Shown: positions 34,085-44,705, counted from the first letter of the stretch. The stretch: DNA of 64,000 bases from Saitoella complicata NRRL Y-17804 (GCF_001661265.1 NW_017566999.1:459246-523245); one strand, 5' to 3'. Numbers and translations: made by a program. Notes: generated by a model not told the origin, from the sequence alone.

Positions 34085-34825
34085 ATGAAGCTCTTGAGCA
34101 TCACTGGTGTTGTGGCGGCCACCCTGTTCGTTACGACTGGACTGGCGGCACCCGTCCAGGAAACCTCCACACGCGCCGCGAGCGTCGACTTCATGGCCAC
34201 AGGTATGAGCATAACCGTCCCGACGAACGTCAGCCGCCTTCAGCTCGACGTCATTTTCGCTCACAACTATCATCGTGGTATCATGGCCCTTCCGCCTGTC
34301 TCTTACTCTGACAAGCTTGGGAGGAAATGTGCCCACTGAATTGAGGAGCTCCCGGAAGTCAACGCCACCCAGGACGGGTATGAACGTAAAGGGGGACACG
34401 ATCACCAGTGGCCTACACACGAGCATGAGGGTCACGAGCCGTGGCATGACCAGAACAAGACGCTCGGTGAGAAAAGAATGTTGTGGCACGACGCGGTAAA
34501 TGAGGCCGGTGTGTTTTCCCTATTCTTGCAATGATCCCAAAACGAAGCCCAGAACAATGGCGACATCGCATTTGGCTTTCTGGATATCTACACGGCTGTG
34601 AACACTGAGGAAGAATACGGACATCAGGACTTTGAAGGGGAGCATGTCACGATGTCGAATGCAGTTGAGCTTCTGACACAGATCTTGGACGCGTCGACGA
34701 CCGAGGTAGGGTGTGCGACGTATCTGATCAAGGAGCCAACAGAGCAAAGAACCCAGCGGAAACGTCACGGCGCGCCTGCTCCTGTGCACGTATTCGAGCT
34801 CGAGTTCCCACGATGCAATCTCTAA
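34085..34825 (+). pseudogene. CAP/PR-1 family secreted protein A, nonsense codon
   Basis: CAP-superfamily proteins (PR-1, yeast Pry) are secreted lipid- or sterol-binding proteins. The N-terminus MKLLSITGVVAATLFVTTGL is a signal peptide. The CAP start follows (LQLDVIFAHNYHRG, then VSYSDKL). In-frame TGA at 34337 interrupts the helix exactly where the downstream paralogue and the family have Trp (neighbour: ASDWIDQM). Beyond the TGA the frame stays open to a likely 57-bp intron (34496-34552), then continues to CATYLIKEPTEQ and a stop at 34825. If the TGA were read as Trp, the rest would be intact. It is either a recent pseudogene, a sequence error or a recoded stop. Confidence 0.7.
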
Positions 34826-34903
34826 CGAGCCTGGGGTATTAGTCAAGAGGGACTCGTGGTGGCGGCTGCTGCTTGTACATATTTAGATCTCTCCGGACAG
34901 AGG

Positions 34904-35761
34904 ATGGCTTCGAATCCCATCGTGTTTGCGTTGCATGAGAGAGTAATCAAAAGGTCGTTGCGGCAACTTTATGGTAGCTTGAAGGGGTCTCATCGCGGAG
35001 TTAACACCTTCCTGAGCACTGCTCCGGAGTTGGCGGCTGAGCTCAAAGCGGATAATCGTTGGTATGCTAAGTGTGAGACTGTTCCACCGCCAGCCATGGA
35101 GCACAGAGAAGAGCAAACACACAAGTTTACTGGTGAACACCAGCACGCGGAAATTGTCATGGACTATTCCACGGACTTACCAAGCTAGAGTTCGACGTCC
35201 TCTTTACGCACAAACTGGTTGCGAGCCCTTCACTGTGAAGAACCCTTGACCTGGTCAGAGACTTTGGCATCGAAGGCTTCCGACTGGATTGACCAGATGG
35301 GCATTCAAGCTACCGAGTATCCCAATGGAACCGAAGTTGGAACAAATTTCACTGAGTTAGCGACAACGATGCGACAAGAAGGCGTCCTGTATTACTACAG
35401 CGCTACAGGTAACACGACGGATCCGAGTTACTGGTACAGTCGAGTGGAAGGAATACGAAGAACTTACGACTACACGCAAATCTCCCGGCGTGTCTCGTAC
35501 ACAAACACCAGAACGATGGAAAACAACACCGCCGTCAAGGTCGTCGGGCATCAACTGCTCAAGGCGACCTTTGCGCAGGTTATTTGCAAGGGGACCACGC
35601 AAGTGGGGTGTGCAGTGCCCAACGAAGGCTTCTTTGCGTGTGCCCATGATCCCGTCGGACTTCTAGTCGGGGAGGATCCAGTGACGGGGGTTGAGCCTGC
35701 GCATGAGTCTGCTCCGAACAACACGGGGTACAGTTCGCACGGCATCGAGTGGCATGTGTAG
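34904..35761 (+). pseudogene. CAP/PR-1 family protein B, frame-disrupted
   Basis: A second CAP gene directly downstream of the first. The C-terminal part is clear from 35219: LTWSETLASKASDWIDQM, then FAQVICKGTTQVGCAVP and an end at 35761. The preceding CAP opening (LEFDVLFTH, about 35187-35213) is in another frame, so the reading frame changes near 35215, apparently by a single base, and again near 35186, where TAG stops the upstream frame. No signal peptide was found for this copy. Together with gene A this is a decaying tandem pair. A different splice pattern cannot be ruled out without transcripts. Confidence 0.65.
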
Positions 35762-36198
35762 TGAGGAAGGCTCGTTAGATTCGGGTGAGATGAGCATTGT
35801 ATTGACGTGGGAAGGGAGCAAGAGGTTCTGAAGTAATAATAAACACGGCGTAGATTATGATCACCGGCAACGAGACTGAGGTCTAGATCACCATGGCCAA
35901 ACACGACTCCGGTTGATGCCCGTGTCGTTGACTGCGTGGGAACGAAGGCTCCATAATATTTCTCACGCGTTCTTGGATTGGATACAGCAAAAAAGGAGAT
36001 TTAGGGTTAACCTTTGCTATCGCCATTCCGATCGTCAGCTCAGAGGATAACCGCGGGTGCAGCCCTGGCGTAGGGCACGTCGAACCATACCTAAGGATGT
36101 GATCTTCCTGATTTTGTATTCGTCCGAAGTAGATATAGGCATGCACATGTACTTTTGCTACGCTGTAAATAAGAAACGCCATAGATATAACACCCAGA
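35762..36198. other. Convergent gap CAP-B/GEA
   Basis: 437 bp of non-coding sequence between converging genes, with the AT-rich 3' flanks expected for polyadenylation (AATAATAAAC near 35836). Nothing else was seen. Confidence 0.4.
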
Positions 36199-39100
36199 CT
36201 ATGCCTTCCTTTCTTCTTCTGCCTCCTCCGTGACCTGATCTTGCTCTGGTCCCTTCTTCTCCTCATCATTCTTAGTGTCCTCATTTTTTGGTACCTCAAG
36301 CTCCAACTCCTCCTTCAGCCCAGGTAAAAACTTCGCCAACCTTTCCCAAGTCCTCTTCCACACACCCGCCTGTCTTTCAACGGGCATACCTTCCGTTTGT
36401 GACTTCATCACCAACAAGACATTCTTGAGACTTTCAACAACTGCTTCGTCATCACCACCCTTCTTCACCAAGCTCTCCAGAGCATCAACGATTCTCATCC
36501 ACAATTCGACAAGATCCTCCTTCGTTACCAAGGTACTGAGGTGACGAAGGAACACCTTGCAAAGCATACTGCCGGCCAGCACACGAGACTCTGCCATTCC
36601 GCGCTTATCGGACGCAACAACCTCGGGTCGAAGAAGGGACTTGATGAGCTCGATCAAGACTGTATCGAACACACCCTCGATCCATGGTCCTTCAGCTGCC
36701 GGGATAGGTTGGAGTAGAAGGCGTTGGAGATGCGAGAATGCCGAAGCACGAATTTGTCGACATGGGTTAGTACACTCAAGTCCGAGTGCTTCCAACAAGG
36801 GTGTGTAAAACCTTGTCCATGCTTCTTGATCATCCTGCGACAACTTCGAAATATTGGAGTGAATTCCATAAAGCAACTCAACGCTCGCAACACTCCTCGA
36901 TACCACAGATGAATGGGGCTTCTTCTCCTTCGATGCGTTTTGTGAGGTACCCTTCTTCGATGCCACATCCTGCATCTGCTCTGCCTGCGCACCGATCTCG
37001 CCAAGGGTAGCGAAAGCTGCGAGAAGCTCGACAACATGAGGGAAGTTCTCCGGAGTAAGCTTGGCACCGTGCGTTTCCGTCGCTAACACCTCCGCAATCT
37101 CAAAAATCTGAGGATGGCAAGTGTGATTTCCAAAGATGCTTCGAATGATGGCGAAGAGCTCCTCGGGTGAATTCGAGATAGTCTCAGCAGAAGCGGAAGA
37201 TGGTGCAGGAGATTTCAACAGATCAACGATGCCCGTAGCTATTGAAGGCGCGATCTTCTGCAGAATAGTAGACTCAACAGTCGCAATGTCCTGCATCACG
37301 AGTTGAAGGCGCAAAGCGTCAATTGTCTCTGGAGTCTTGCACAGGCGGAGAAGGTACGCAAAAGAGCGCTCGACCATCAGCTCATGCATCCTCGAACTCT
37401 GGCGCACGACATCACGAAGAGCCTCGAAGACATCGGCAAGAAGCTCCGAAGAACCCTCACGGAGTGCCAGACCAGAGGCAACCTCAAGCATAAGCAACTT
37501 CGAAGGGTCGTAGATAGACTTCTTCTCTTCTGCGCCCGGCGCTTGTGATGCGCTTAACCTGGTCCTGCCAGCTGCCTGTTCGGCAGGAATTGGGACAGGC
37601 TGCGCGACCTCCTCTTCAATCGACGCATACACCAGTCCTGACTCCAATAATTGCTTTGCAGCAGCAATGTCCAACGCCATGATATTGGCACCTATGTCCT
37701 CCAAATGACACGCATCGATACAGTCCGCCGCGATAATTGTAGCCTCAATTTCCTCTCTCGAAGGTGGCGCAGGCTCGTCGGCCCCGCTCGACAGATACGA
37801 AGCAAACGTCGCAAAGAGACCAACCTGTTGGTTCTGGTTTGTCTTCTTCTCAACGGGTGCCTTGAGTGGTATAGGCTGAATCACCAAAAACTGTCTGATC
37901 GGTGAGAAAGTCTCGGGAAGGAGGCCGTTACTGAACAACGTCAGACAAATCCGGAGAATTTGTTTCCATCCCTTGCGGATCGTCTGTTCGTGTCCCTTGC
38001 AAACTGCAAACAGGACGAACGCGGCCTGCATCGCCCGGTCATTGCGACCAAAGTCGACAGCGAGCTTGCTGACGGTGATCTTCTGTCCCTCAGTCTCCAC
38101 CTCCACGTTCGCATCCGTGCCGGGCGGCTCATCAGTAGCCAACGTGCTAATCTTCGCCAAGCAGAGGATAATATGGTCAAGTACGTCGTACAGCTCGTAT
38201 TGCGCCGCAATATGCGCACACTGCTTGAAACCGGTGATGACACCCGAAAACACAGCATCATCCGTTGTCGTCGCAAACACACACGCCAAAGTCGAGATCA
38301 ACGGCTTCCATGTAGCAGCAAACATGTGCTTGTCGTAGATATTCGTATCGCAAATCGTCAGCGAGCCCGTTGACTCGGTCTTCATCATCAACTCTTTCCA
38401 CGCAGCCTCGAAACCAGCCTTCGTGTCTCCGTGTTCCTCAGCAATGATGATCTCGTTGTTCGCGATGGCGTCATAGACCGCTTGCAAATACACCTTCTCG
38501 AAATCCTTGCCATCATTGACAGCCCGCAAATTCCGCATGTAATCCTCGATCGCCATCCGCTTCTTGACTTGCGGGTTGTGAAGATCAGTGTTAAGCATAA
38601 TCACCGAATAGGACAACACGAACGCCGCATCGGCCGTCGCAACAGGACCCTCCGGATTACACTCGTGGAACCGACTAGCGAACTTCTCGACAACACGCTC
38701 AATCTGCTGCGACTCTCCAGGCAACCTGAACTTCTGGAGCATCACCCTCAATGCCTCGTCAATTCGCATATCATGGAAGTCAAACAAGTCGATAAAGGCA
38801 TACAAAGTATTCTTGTTCGCCGGCTTCGCCAGGTACTCTCCCAACAACGCCTTATTGATCCTCGTCGTAGCCTTAAAGAACGCCGCGATAGCTTTCGGGT
38901 CACTCGCATCCTCGATGATTCCCTGTTCCGCCAAGTACTTGATCCCATCCTTTGGCTTCTCGTTAAATATCGATGCACCCTTGATGATGGTTTGCTTCCT
39001 CTCCCTCTGCCTCAACAATACATCTGGACTTGGGTATCCCTCATGCTGTCCATCCACAGGCAACTCCAACCTCTCAAACATGAACCTGACATACGCCAAC

Positions 39101-40827
39101 AATGCATCCAAACACAGCGGACTAATACTCGCTCCACCCGCCGACACCGACGCCGCAATCGACTGCGCATCCGGTACCGCATTCCGACTCAACAACCCGA
39201 CAACATCCTCACACAAATCCATCCGATCGACATCACAATCATAATTCACAAACAAATCAACCATGTAAGACGGAATCCGCATCAACCCACTCACGCACTC
39301 CACCATCATCTCCAATACATCCATCCCCCTCATCGCCGGTCCCATGCCCAATTTCTTATTCTCCTTTACCGGGACGGGGGTACTCCGCCCACTCGACATC
39401 ATCCGAATCTTCGGCGCAACAGGAATTCCCTCATAGAATACCGCATCGACACCCGGAACCTTCGGGAGTTCGTTGTTGAGACGGGGATGCAGACATCCCA
39501 CGACATACTCCAAAAACACTTCCTGCTGTAACTTCAATCCAGTCCGACACGTATGCAACAACGTACTAACGACCTTTAGCGTCATGCCCAAGATGAGTGG
39601 ATGGTCCATTTTGACCTGCTGGAAGAGGTAGCGGCAGAGGTCGTCGCTGATCAGAGCGTGGAGGGAGGGGAAGGTCGTGATGTGGGAGCCGGCGGTTTCG
39701 AAGGCGACGTCGAGGATACGGAGGGCGGAGAGGCGCATTGGGTTTGTGTGGCGGAGGTTGTGGGGGTCGAGGAGGTAGTTGAGGGTGCGCAGAACTTCGC
39801 GGACGGAGTGGAGGGAATAAGGGCGGATGTAGACGTCTTCCGTGGTCGCGGCGGCGGCGGCGGCGGTGGTATCATTGCTTGTTCTGGCGGTGTCGATGGA
39901 TGCTTTCTGGCCGTTTTCCTGTGCGGATCCTCCTTGTTTCTCTGGTAGCTCCGGCAAGAGCGGTTTCTGCTCCTTCTCGTTCTCATGTACAGACATTTCA
40001 CTCCCCGAAACACTCGGCGTCCCCAACCCCTCCACCTCCATCACACTCCCTCTCTCCTCATCCTCCCCAACCGGAATCTCCTTCAACCTCTCAAATATCT
40101 TCTGACAGATCCCCATAAGCGTCATCTCCGCCGCCCGTCTCAAGACTTCATTCAGCCTCATCTGGTAACACATGATCAACGCCACCTCGACCATTTTGCA
40201 AACACTGTCGTCGTCCAACACGGTGTGTCCGACGCCGTTGAAGGTGAGTTCCATCACGCGGAGGAGACGGAGGAGGACGACTTCGTCTTGTGCGGTATCT
40301 GTTGCTTCGAATTTGCATTTGGTGATTGTGTGTGCGAGATCTCGGAACGCTAACGGTAGACGGGGAGATGTTGGCGTGAGGAGATCGTAGGAGAGGATTT
40401 TTGTGATGGAGGAGAGTGCGAGGGAGGTTATTGCGCCCGAAACGTTGGGTTCGCGGATCACGGCGAGGAATGGAGAAAGTAACCTCGGTGCGTCAAAGAG
40501 CGTGATATCCGCACACGTCCCAAGATCCTTTCTCAGTTTCGTAAAACCGACACTCAAGGGGTCTCCAGTCCTCTCCGTCATCCCCGCACTCCGTCGTCGA
40601 CTACCCCCCAATCCACCCCAGAGTCCTCCACCTCCATCTTCGCTCCCGCTCGCACCACCGAGGATAAAACTCCCCGAACTCCCATTATCTCGGGCGGCTT
40701 TCCGCATTGCGGAGGTGACTGTGACGATTTCATTTATGACGAGGGCGATTGGGTTCATGGAGCAGGTTGGGCGGGGGAGGGTAAGAGAGGGTGCGCTCTG
40801 CGAGAGAGGGGTGCTGGGGAGGGACAT
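36199..40827 (-). CDS. GEA1: Arf guanine nucleotide exchange factor, GBF1/Gea family
   Basis: Activates Arf1 at the early Golgi for COPI vesicle formation. The 1542-residue protein starts near an N-terminal dimerisation region (MNPIALVINEIVTVTSAM). The Sec7 domain lies at about residues 607-797, with the glutamic finger in FRLPGESQQIE near residue 704 and VIMLNTDLHNPQ. Downstream helical HDS regions fill the rest, with a Lys/Glu-rich C-terminus. Gea rather than Sec7/BIG is indicated by the N-terminus and total length. The frame is open to 40995, but the ATG at 40827 is nearest the conserved part. No intron is seen in 4.6 kb. Confidence 0.93.
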   Translation of the reverse strand: MSLPSTPLSQSAPSLTLPRPTCSMNPIALVINEIVTVTSAMRKAARDNGSSGSFILGGASGSEDGGGGLWGGLGGSRRRSAGMTERTGDPLSVGFTKLRKDLGTCADITLFDAPRLLSPFLAVIREPNVSGAITSLALSSITKILSYDLLTPTSPRLPLAFRDLAHTITKCKFEATDTAQDEVVLLRLLRVMELTFNGVGHTVLDDDSVCKMVEVALIMCYQMRLNEVLRRAAEMTLMGICQKIFERLKEIPVGEDEERGSVMEVEGLGTPSVSGSEMSVHENEKEQKPLLPELPEKQGGSAQENGQKASIDTARTSNDTTAAAAAATTEDVYIRPYSLHSVREVLRTLNYLLDPHNLRHTNPMRLSALRILDVAFETAGSHITTFPSLHALISDDLCRYLFQQVKMDHPLILGMTLKVVSTLLHTCRTGLKLQQEVFLEYVVGCLHPRLNNELPKVPGVDAVFYEGIPVAPKIRMMSSGRSTPVPVKENKKLGMGPAMRGMDVLEMMVECVSGLMRIPSYMVDLFVNYDCDVDRMDLCEDVVGLLSRNAVPDAQSIAASVSAGGASISPLCLDALLAYVRFMFERLELPVDGQHEGYPSPDVLLRQRERKQTIIKGASIFNEKPKDGIKYLAEQGIIEDASDPKAIAAFFKATTRINKALLGEYLAKPANKNTLYAFIDLFDFHDMRIDEALRVMLQKFRLPGESQQIERVVEKFASRFHECNPEGPVATADAAFVLSYSVIMLNTDLHNPQVKKRMAIEDYMRNLRAVNDGKDFEKVYLQAVYDAIANNEIIIAEEHGDTKAGFEAAWKELMMKTESTGSLTICDTNIYDKHMFAATWKPLISTLACVFATTTDDAVFSGVITGFKQCAHIAAQYELYDVLDHIILCLAKISTLATDEPPGTDANVEVETEGQKITVSKLAVDFGRNDRAMQAAFVLFAVCKGHEQTIRKGWKQILRICLTLFSNGLLPETFSPIRQFLVIQPIPLKAPVEKKTNQNQQVGLFATFASYLSSGADEPAPPSREEIEATIIAADCIDACHLEDIGANIMALDIAAAKQLLESGLVYASIEEEVAQPVPIPAEQAAGRTRLSASQAPGAEEKKSIYDPSKLLMLEVASGLALREGSSELLADVFEALRDVVRQSSRMHELMVERSFAYLLRLCKTPETIDALRLQLVMQDIATVESTILQKIAPSIATGIVDLLKSPAPSSASAETISNSPEELFAIIRSIFGNHTCHPQIFEIAEVLATETHGAKLTPENFPHVVELLAAFATLGEIGAQAEQMQDVASKKGTSQNASKEKKPHSSVVSRSVASVELLYGIHSNISKLSQDDQEAWTRFYTPLLEALGLECTNPCRQIRASAFSHLQRLLLQPIPAAEGPWIEGVFDTVLIELIKSLLRPEVVASDKRGMAESRVLAGSMLCKVFLRHLSTLVTKEDLVELWMRIVDALESLVKKGGDDEAVVESLKNVLLVMKSQTEGMPVERQAGVWKRTWERLAKFLPGLKEELELEVPKNEDTKNDEEKKGPEQDQVTEEAEEERKA

Positions 40828-41046
40828 TTGCTGAGATAGGCAGGAGACAGACAGGGTATATGCGGGTGATCTGTGGTCCTGTCTCGCGTGAGCCTTGGAG
40901 TTGGGGGTGTTGGGTGGGTATTTGATGTTTTGTCTGCTTTTGTTGACCTCGGTGTCGTGCAGTCGCTGATCAGCGGCGGAGTGTAACGTGTACATTCTTG
41001 GCGATGTTTGTTCATATTGTCAAGATTAATGTCAATACACATCCAT
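40828..41046. other. Upstream flank of tRNA-Phe copy 1
   Basis: Holds the GEA promoter. A 16-bp stretch ATATTGTCAAGATTAA at 41014-41029 is also found at the same distance upstream of tRNA-Phe copy 3. Confidence 0.5.
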
Positions 41047-41136
41047 GTCTCTTTAGCTCAGCTGGGAGAGCGTCAGACTGAAGTGATTCAGTCATCATAT
41101 ATCTGAAGGTCTCGTGTTCAAGCCACGAAAGGGACA
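41047..41136 (+). tRNA. tRNA-Phe (GAA), with 17-nt intron, copy 1
   Basis: All arms fold: acceptor GTCTCTT pairs with AAGGGAC (one T-G wobble), D stem GCTC/GAGC, anticodon stem TCAGA/TCTGA with loop C-T-GAA-G-A, T stem TCGTG/CACGA with loop TTCAAGC, discriminator A. The 17-nt intron TGATTCAGTCATCATAT sits after position 37, the usual site of nuclear tRNA introns. A T5 run at 41139-41143 is the Pol III terminator. A (CGA)9 tract follows about 260 bp downstream. Confidence 0.95.
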
Positions 41137-41400
41137 TCTTTTTGTCTTTTAAGGGCAGACCGTGGGAAGATGCCGTGGTCGTCTCCAGCAGCCATCCGCT
41201 ATCATCTATCCATCTATCTATTTGCCTTACGTGTCGCCTCGCCAGACGGTGATTATTCTCATTCTCGTGACGCAAGGCCCCAGGCACACACCCGGGTACG
41301 ACGAGCGCGCCAAACACAACGGCAACCCTCACGTTACGGCCTTTAAGCTTATTCTGCCTCGGACACAACACCAACACCATCACCATCACCCTTGCAATAG

Positions 41401-41429
41401 CGACGACGACGACGACGACGACGACGACG
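41401..41429. repeat. (CGA)9 microsatellite
   Basis: A perfect trinucleotide run of about nine CGA units between tRNA-Phe copy 1 and ANP1. It lies outside any accepted gene and is likely length-variable between strains. Confidence 0.85.
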
Positions 41430-41595
41430 GCGGCAATTGCAATCGATCAACAGGATCATCCAAGCAAGCGTTCACTGATCAACAGCGCTGGGCCTGTGCG
41501 CGACGTGACGCGGTAGCGACGACGACTCAACACCTCCCCGCTGTGCGGCCGAGCCACGAAACACGACTCTTGATTCCACCCTCACGAATAACGCG

Positions 41596-43095
41596 ATGTA
41601 CAAACCACGCAAGAAGCCCTCCTTCTCCCTCCCCACAAACGGCCGACCAAACCTCTCCTCCTCGAGTCGGTACAGCATATCCCCCTCCCGCTTCGCACCC
41701 CGCACATCCCGCCCTCCCCTCCTCCAACGACCATACATCCGAGTCCTTCTCTTACTATGTCTACCAATCATCTTCTTCCTCGGCCTATTCCGCCACGCAA
41801 TCTTCGAATCAAGTCCAGCATTCGGCTTCGAATACCCCGATACCGACTCCATCTTCCACTACGATTTGAATTCGGTGGGAGGAACCGCACGAGGTTGGGA
41901 ACGCGAGGAAAGGATCCTGTTTTGTGTGCCGTTGAGGGATGCATCACAACACATGCCCATGTTCTTCTCGCACCTAAATAACTTGACATACCCCCACCAT
42001 CTCATCGATCTCGCATTCCTCGTCTCGGAATCAAAAGACAACACACTCGAGAACCTCATCTCGAATCTCGAAGCCGTACAAGCCGGCCCACAACCTTTTG
42101 GGCGCATCCAAGTCCTCGAGAAAGATTTCGGGCAAGTTGTGGGACAATCATTCTCCGACCGACATGGCTTCGCGGCACAAGGACCTCGTCGTAAAGCGAT
42201 GGCGCGTGCGCGGAATTGGTTACTCTCCGCCACGCTGCGTCCCGAACACTCCTGGGTCTACTGGCGCGACGCAGATGTCGAGACATGCCCACCCACGATT
42301 CTGGAAGACTTGATGCGGCACAACCGTGATATCATCGTACCGAACGTGTGGAGACCCTTACCGGACTGGCTGGGTGGTGAACAACCATACGATCTCAACT
42401 CCTGGGCCGAGAGCGAGACTGCGCTTCAGCTGGCTGCAACGTTGGACGAGGATGCCGTTATCGTCGAAGGCTACGCCGAATACGCAACATGGCGCCCCCA
42501 CCTCGCATACCTCCGCGACCCCTACGGCGACCCCGAAATGGAAATGGAAATGGACGGCGTAGGCGGCGTCTCAATCCTCGCCCGCGCCCACGTCTTCCGG
42601 TCCGGCTGCCACTTCCCCGCCTTCTCCTTCCAAAAACACGCCGAAACAGAGGGATTCGGCAAGATGGCAAAGAGAATGGGGTACGATGTCATCGGACTCC
42701 CGCATTATACGATTTGGCACTTGTATGAGCCTAGTGTGGAGGATTTACAGCATATGGCTGAGATGGAGGCTGAACGGCTCCGAAGAGAAAAGGAGGAGGC
42801 GGAGGCGGTACAGGCTGCGGAGGAGGAGAGGGAGGAGTGGAATAAAGACAAGGTTGCTATGCAGGGGTTGAGGACGGATGGGGAGGTTAGGTTTGAAGTT
42901 GAGGATGGGGTGGGGAAGAAAGAGGTTGGGGGTGGGGAGGAGGGACCGGCGGGGAAGGGGGCGGGGAGTGGGACGCATCAGGAGGTTCAGCATGATCTTG
43001 TTGAAGGATTAGGGCTAGGGGGGGTGCGCGTTGTTGATGAGGGGTTGGGGGATAAGGGGATTGGAGGGGTTGAGGTTGAGAAGAAAAAGGTGTAG
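41596..43095 (+). CDS. ANP1: Mannan polymerase II subunit Anp1 (GT62 mannosyltransferase)
   Basis: Anp1/Mnn9/Van1-family enzymes extend the alpha-1,6-mannose backbone of N-glycans in the Golgi. The 499-residue protein is a type II membrane protein: cytosolic Arg/Ser-rich start, one transmembrane segment (VLLLLCLPIIFFLGLF, about residues 50-65), then the catalytic domain. The metal-binding DxD is in WVYWRDADVE near residue 225. Anp1-like blocks include DIIVPNVWRPLPDWLGG, VEGYAEYATWRPHL, GGVSILARAHVFRSG and GFGKMAKRMGYDVIGLPHY. A 110-residue Gly/Glu/Val-rich tail follows the domain and is coded in strikingly G-rich sequence. Confidence 0.92.
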   Translation: MYKPRKKPSFSLPTNGRPNLSSSSRYSISPSRFAPRTSRPPLLQRPYIRVLLLLCLPIIFFLGLFRHAIFESSPAFGFEYPDTDSIFHYDLNSVGGTARGWEREERILFCVPLRDASQHMPMFFSHLNNLTYPHHLIDLAFLVSESKDNTLENLISNLEAVQAGPQPFGRIQVLEKDFGQVVGQSFSDRHGFAAQGPRRKAMARARNWLLSATLRPEHSWVYWRDADVETCPPTILEDLMRHNRDIIVPNVWRPLPDWLGGEQPYDLNSWAESETALQLAATLDEDAVIVEGYAEYATWRPHLAYLRDPYGDPEMEMEMDGVGGVSILARAHVFRSGCHFPAFSFQKHAETEGFGKMAKRMGYDVIGLPHYTIWHLYEPSVEDLQHMAEMEAERLRREKEEAEAVQAAEEEREEWNKDKVAMQGLRTDGEVRFEVEDGVGKKEVGGGEEGPAGKGAGSGTHQEVQHDLVEGLGLGGVRVVDEGLGDKGIGGVEVEKKKV

Positions 43096-43839
43096 ATTTA
43101 TGACTGAAGGGAGGATGGAAAATTGAGATCATAGCAGAGGATGGAGACTCGGGGAGCAAGATGATCAGGGTGATGTAGATTTGTATTTCGCATTTTTTTG
43201 CTTCTTTTTTGTTTTTGCTTTTTCGTATTACCTTTTCTAGATGGGGCGCTTTCCTACTGTGTGGGTTAATACAAGATACTGTATCCTCAATCCATGGCCA
43301 ACGTCACGCGTATCATGCTTGGTCTGTACACGTAGGGAACTGGATATATTCTCTGTACATACATGTAGGTATGAATTGATACTGTGCGGTCTTTTCCAAA
43401 TCGTATTTGTTCGTATCTTCCTTATAGGAGGAAAATTTCGTCTCTTCGCCGATTATCGAGTGGTGTGACATCGGAATCTGACAAGAACGTATGGTTTGAT
43501 GGACCCTTCAACTCGTTATGCCATTCATCGCTGCTAGCGCTGCCAACCTCTCCTTTTGGTACCCGGTATCCGGATCTTGTACGCCATAGTCCTCGAGACA
43601 TGTTTTACCCATCGCTCCTGATCATCTCCCTCGAGAATGCGGACGCGATATACCGGCTGGCAGCACGAATATGACGAACAGGTCATGATCAGGGCTCCTT
43701 GATGTCTTGTAGATCCAACACAGCACATGGCATCGTTTCGGGTCGGCGACGATGGTGTGCGTCTGCGTACGCGTGTCTGATGACGAGCAGCAATTCTCAC
43801 TGCCCTATCTCGCACGCGGATCGTCCTGTCATACCCCTC
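43096..43839. other. Convergent gap ANP1/SET gene
   Basis: 744 bp between converging genes. A T-rich stretch at about 43190-43230 probably belongs to the ANP1 3' end. No other gene or RNA was seen. Confidence 0.4.
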
Positions 43840-44364
43840 TCACTCCCCCTTCCTCCCCTCCCAAAACCCCTTCCCATAACTCACACACAACTCCTCCCCC
43901 TTCTTCACCTCCATAATCGCCCAAATAGCCATCCTCTCCTCCCCACCCACCACCCTCGTCTCAAACTGACAATTCGGACGATCCCGTACCCCGCGGTAGT
44001 CATTCACCATTCGCGCCTCATTTCCCATCTTACTCGCGTCCACGCTTTTGTTGGGGGCGAGACGGATGTCGTAGTCGGAGGTTGGGTCGGTTTCGGCGTC
44101 GGAGTGGACGTGGCCGAGGTAGTCTACGACCCAATCGCCTTTCTTGAGCTTCTTTGCGGCGAAGAGGCCGCGTTGGCCATTTGCTGGGTGTTTTGGGTCT
44201 GTGATCATTTTAATTCGGACATTTGGGGAGAGGCCTTTCGTTGGTGGTGGAGGTGGTGTTGGGCGGATTGGGAGCGTCCGAGGGGAGTAGTGGAGATTGC
44301 AGAGGTAGAGGACGTTTGTGGGCCAATTTGCGGGGGGCGGAAAGGTTGGTTGGCGATTGGACAT
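43840..44364 (-). CDS. Small SET-domain protein, putative lysine methyltransferase
   Basis: A 174-residue protein that is almost all SET domain, without pre-SET, PHD or other accessory domains. It shows GQRGLFAAKKLKKGDWVVDYLG, then SDYDIRL, then GNEARMVNDYRGVRDRPNCQF, where other SET proteins have the RFINHSCxPN motif, and finishes with KGEELCVSYGKGFW. The NHS core is replaced by NDY. This variant occurs in some fungal and plant SET proteins, so activity is plausible but unproven, and the substrate is unknown. It is divergent from the zinc-finger gene at 44706. Confidence 0.82.
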   Translation of the reverse strand: MSNRQPTFPPPANWPTNVLYLCNLHYSPRTLPIRPTPPPPPTKGLSPNVRIKMITDPKHPANGQRGLFAAKKLKKGDWVVDYLGHVHSDAETDPTSDYDIRLAPNKSVDASKMGNEARMVNDYRGVRDRPNCQFETRVVGGEERMAIWAIMEVKKGEELCVSYGKGFWEGRKGE

Positions 44365-44705
44365 ATCGAATTTCGAAAGAGGTGGCCGAGAAACTCTGAA
44401 GCGGAATTGTTTTGGTGGGAGGTAACGTTGAACGTTGAAAGACGCTAGTGTTGCTATTTTTAGAAACGGTAAGGGTAAGGTTTATATCAGGAGCGTGAGA
44501 CTTCCGGTCCGGGTCGGACGTAGGTGATGAAACTGAGCAGCTGACCAAGAAGATAGCGGATGAGTACAGCCTTCCGACCATGATCACGTCAAAACACCTA
44601 GACTCGCCTCAGCCTATAAAGAGCAGGCCTAGGCGAAGTACGCTCTTGAACTTCAGTCCACCATCGAACGAGTTTCGAAATCACCTTTTTAGAAACACGA
44701 CAGGT
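44365..44705. promoter_or_regulatory. Divergent promoter SET/zinc-finger gene with TATA box
   Basis: TATAAA at 44615-44620 lies about 90 bp before the ATG at 44706. This supports that start over the upstream in-frame ATG at 44580, which would precede the TATA box. Confidence 0.5.

Noticed and set aside
38431-39531. 366-codon plus-strand open frame
   Set aside because: Antisense to the GEA Sec7 gene; no recognisable domain.
41012-41389. ORF with a peptide (MSLSWLEHETFRYMMTES) that recurs in ORFs at 45580-46083 and 48578-48928
   Set aside because: The recurring peptide is the translation of the strand opposite the three tRNA-Phe genes (or, for the third, of the plus strand across a minus-strand tRNA). 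It is not a conserved protein family.
41162-41869. 235-codon plus-strand frame spanning the (CGA)9 repeat
   Set aside because: Overlaps the start of ANP1 in another frame and contains a poly-Asp run from the microsatellite; no domain.
44580-44705. Upstream ATG start for the zinc-finger gene
   Set aside because: The TATA box at 44615 lies downstream of it, so transcripts would start after this ATG.
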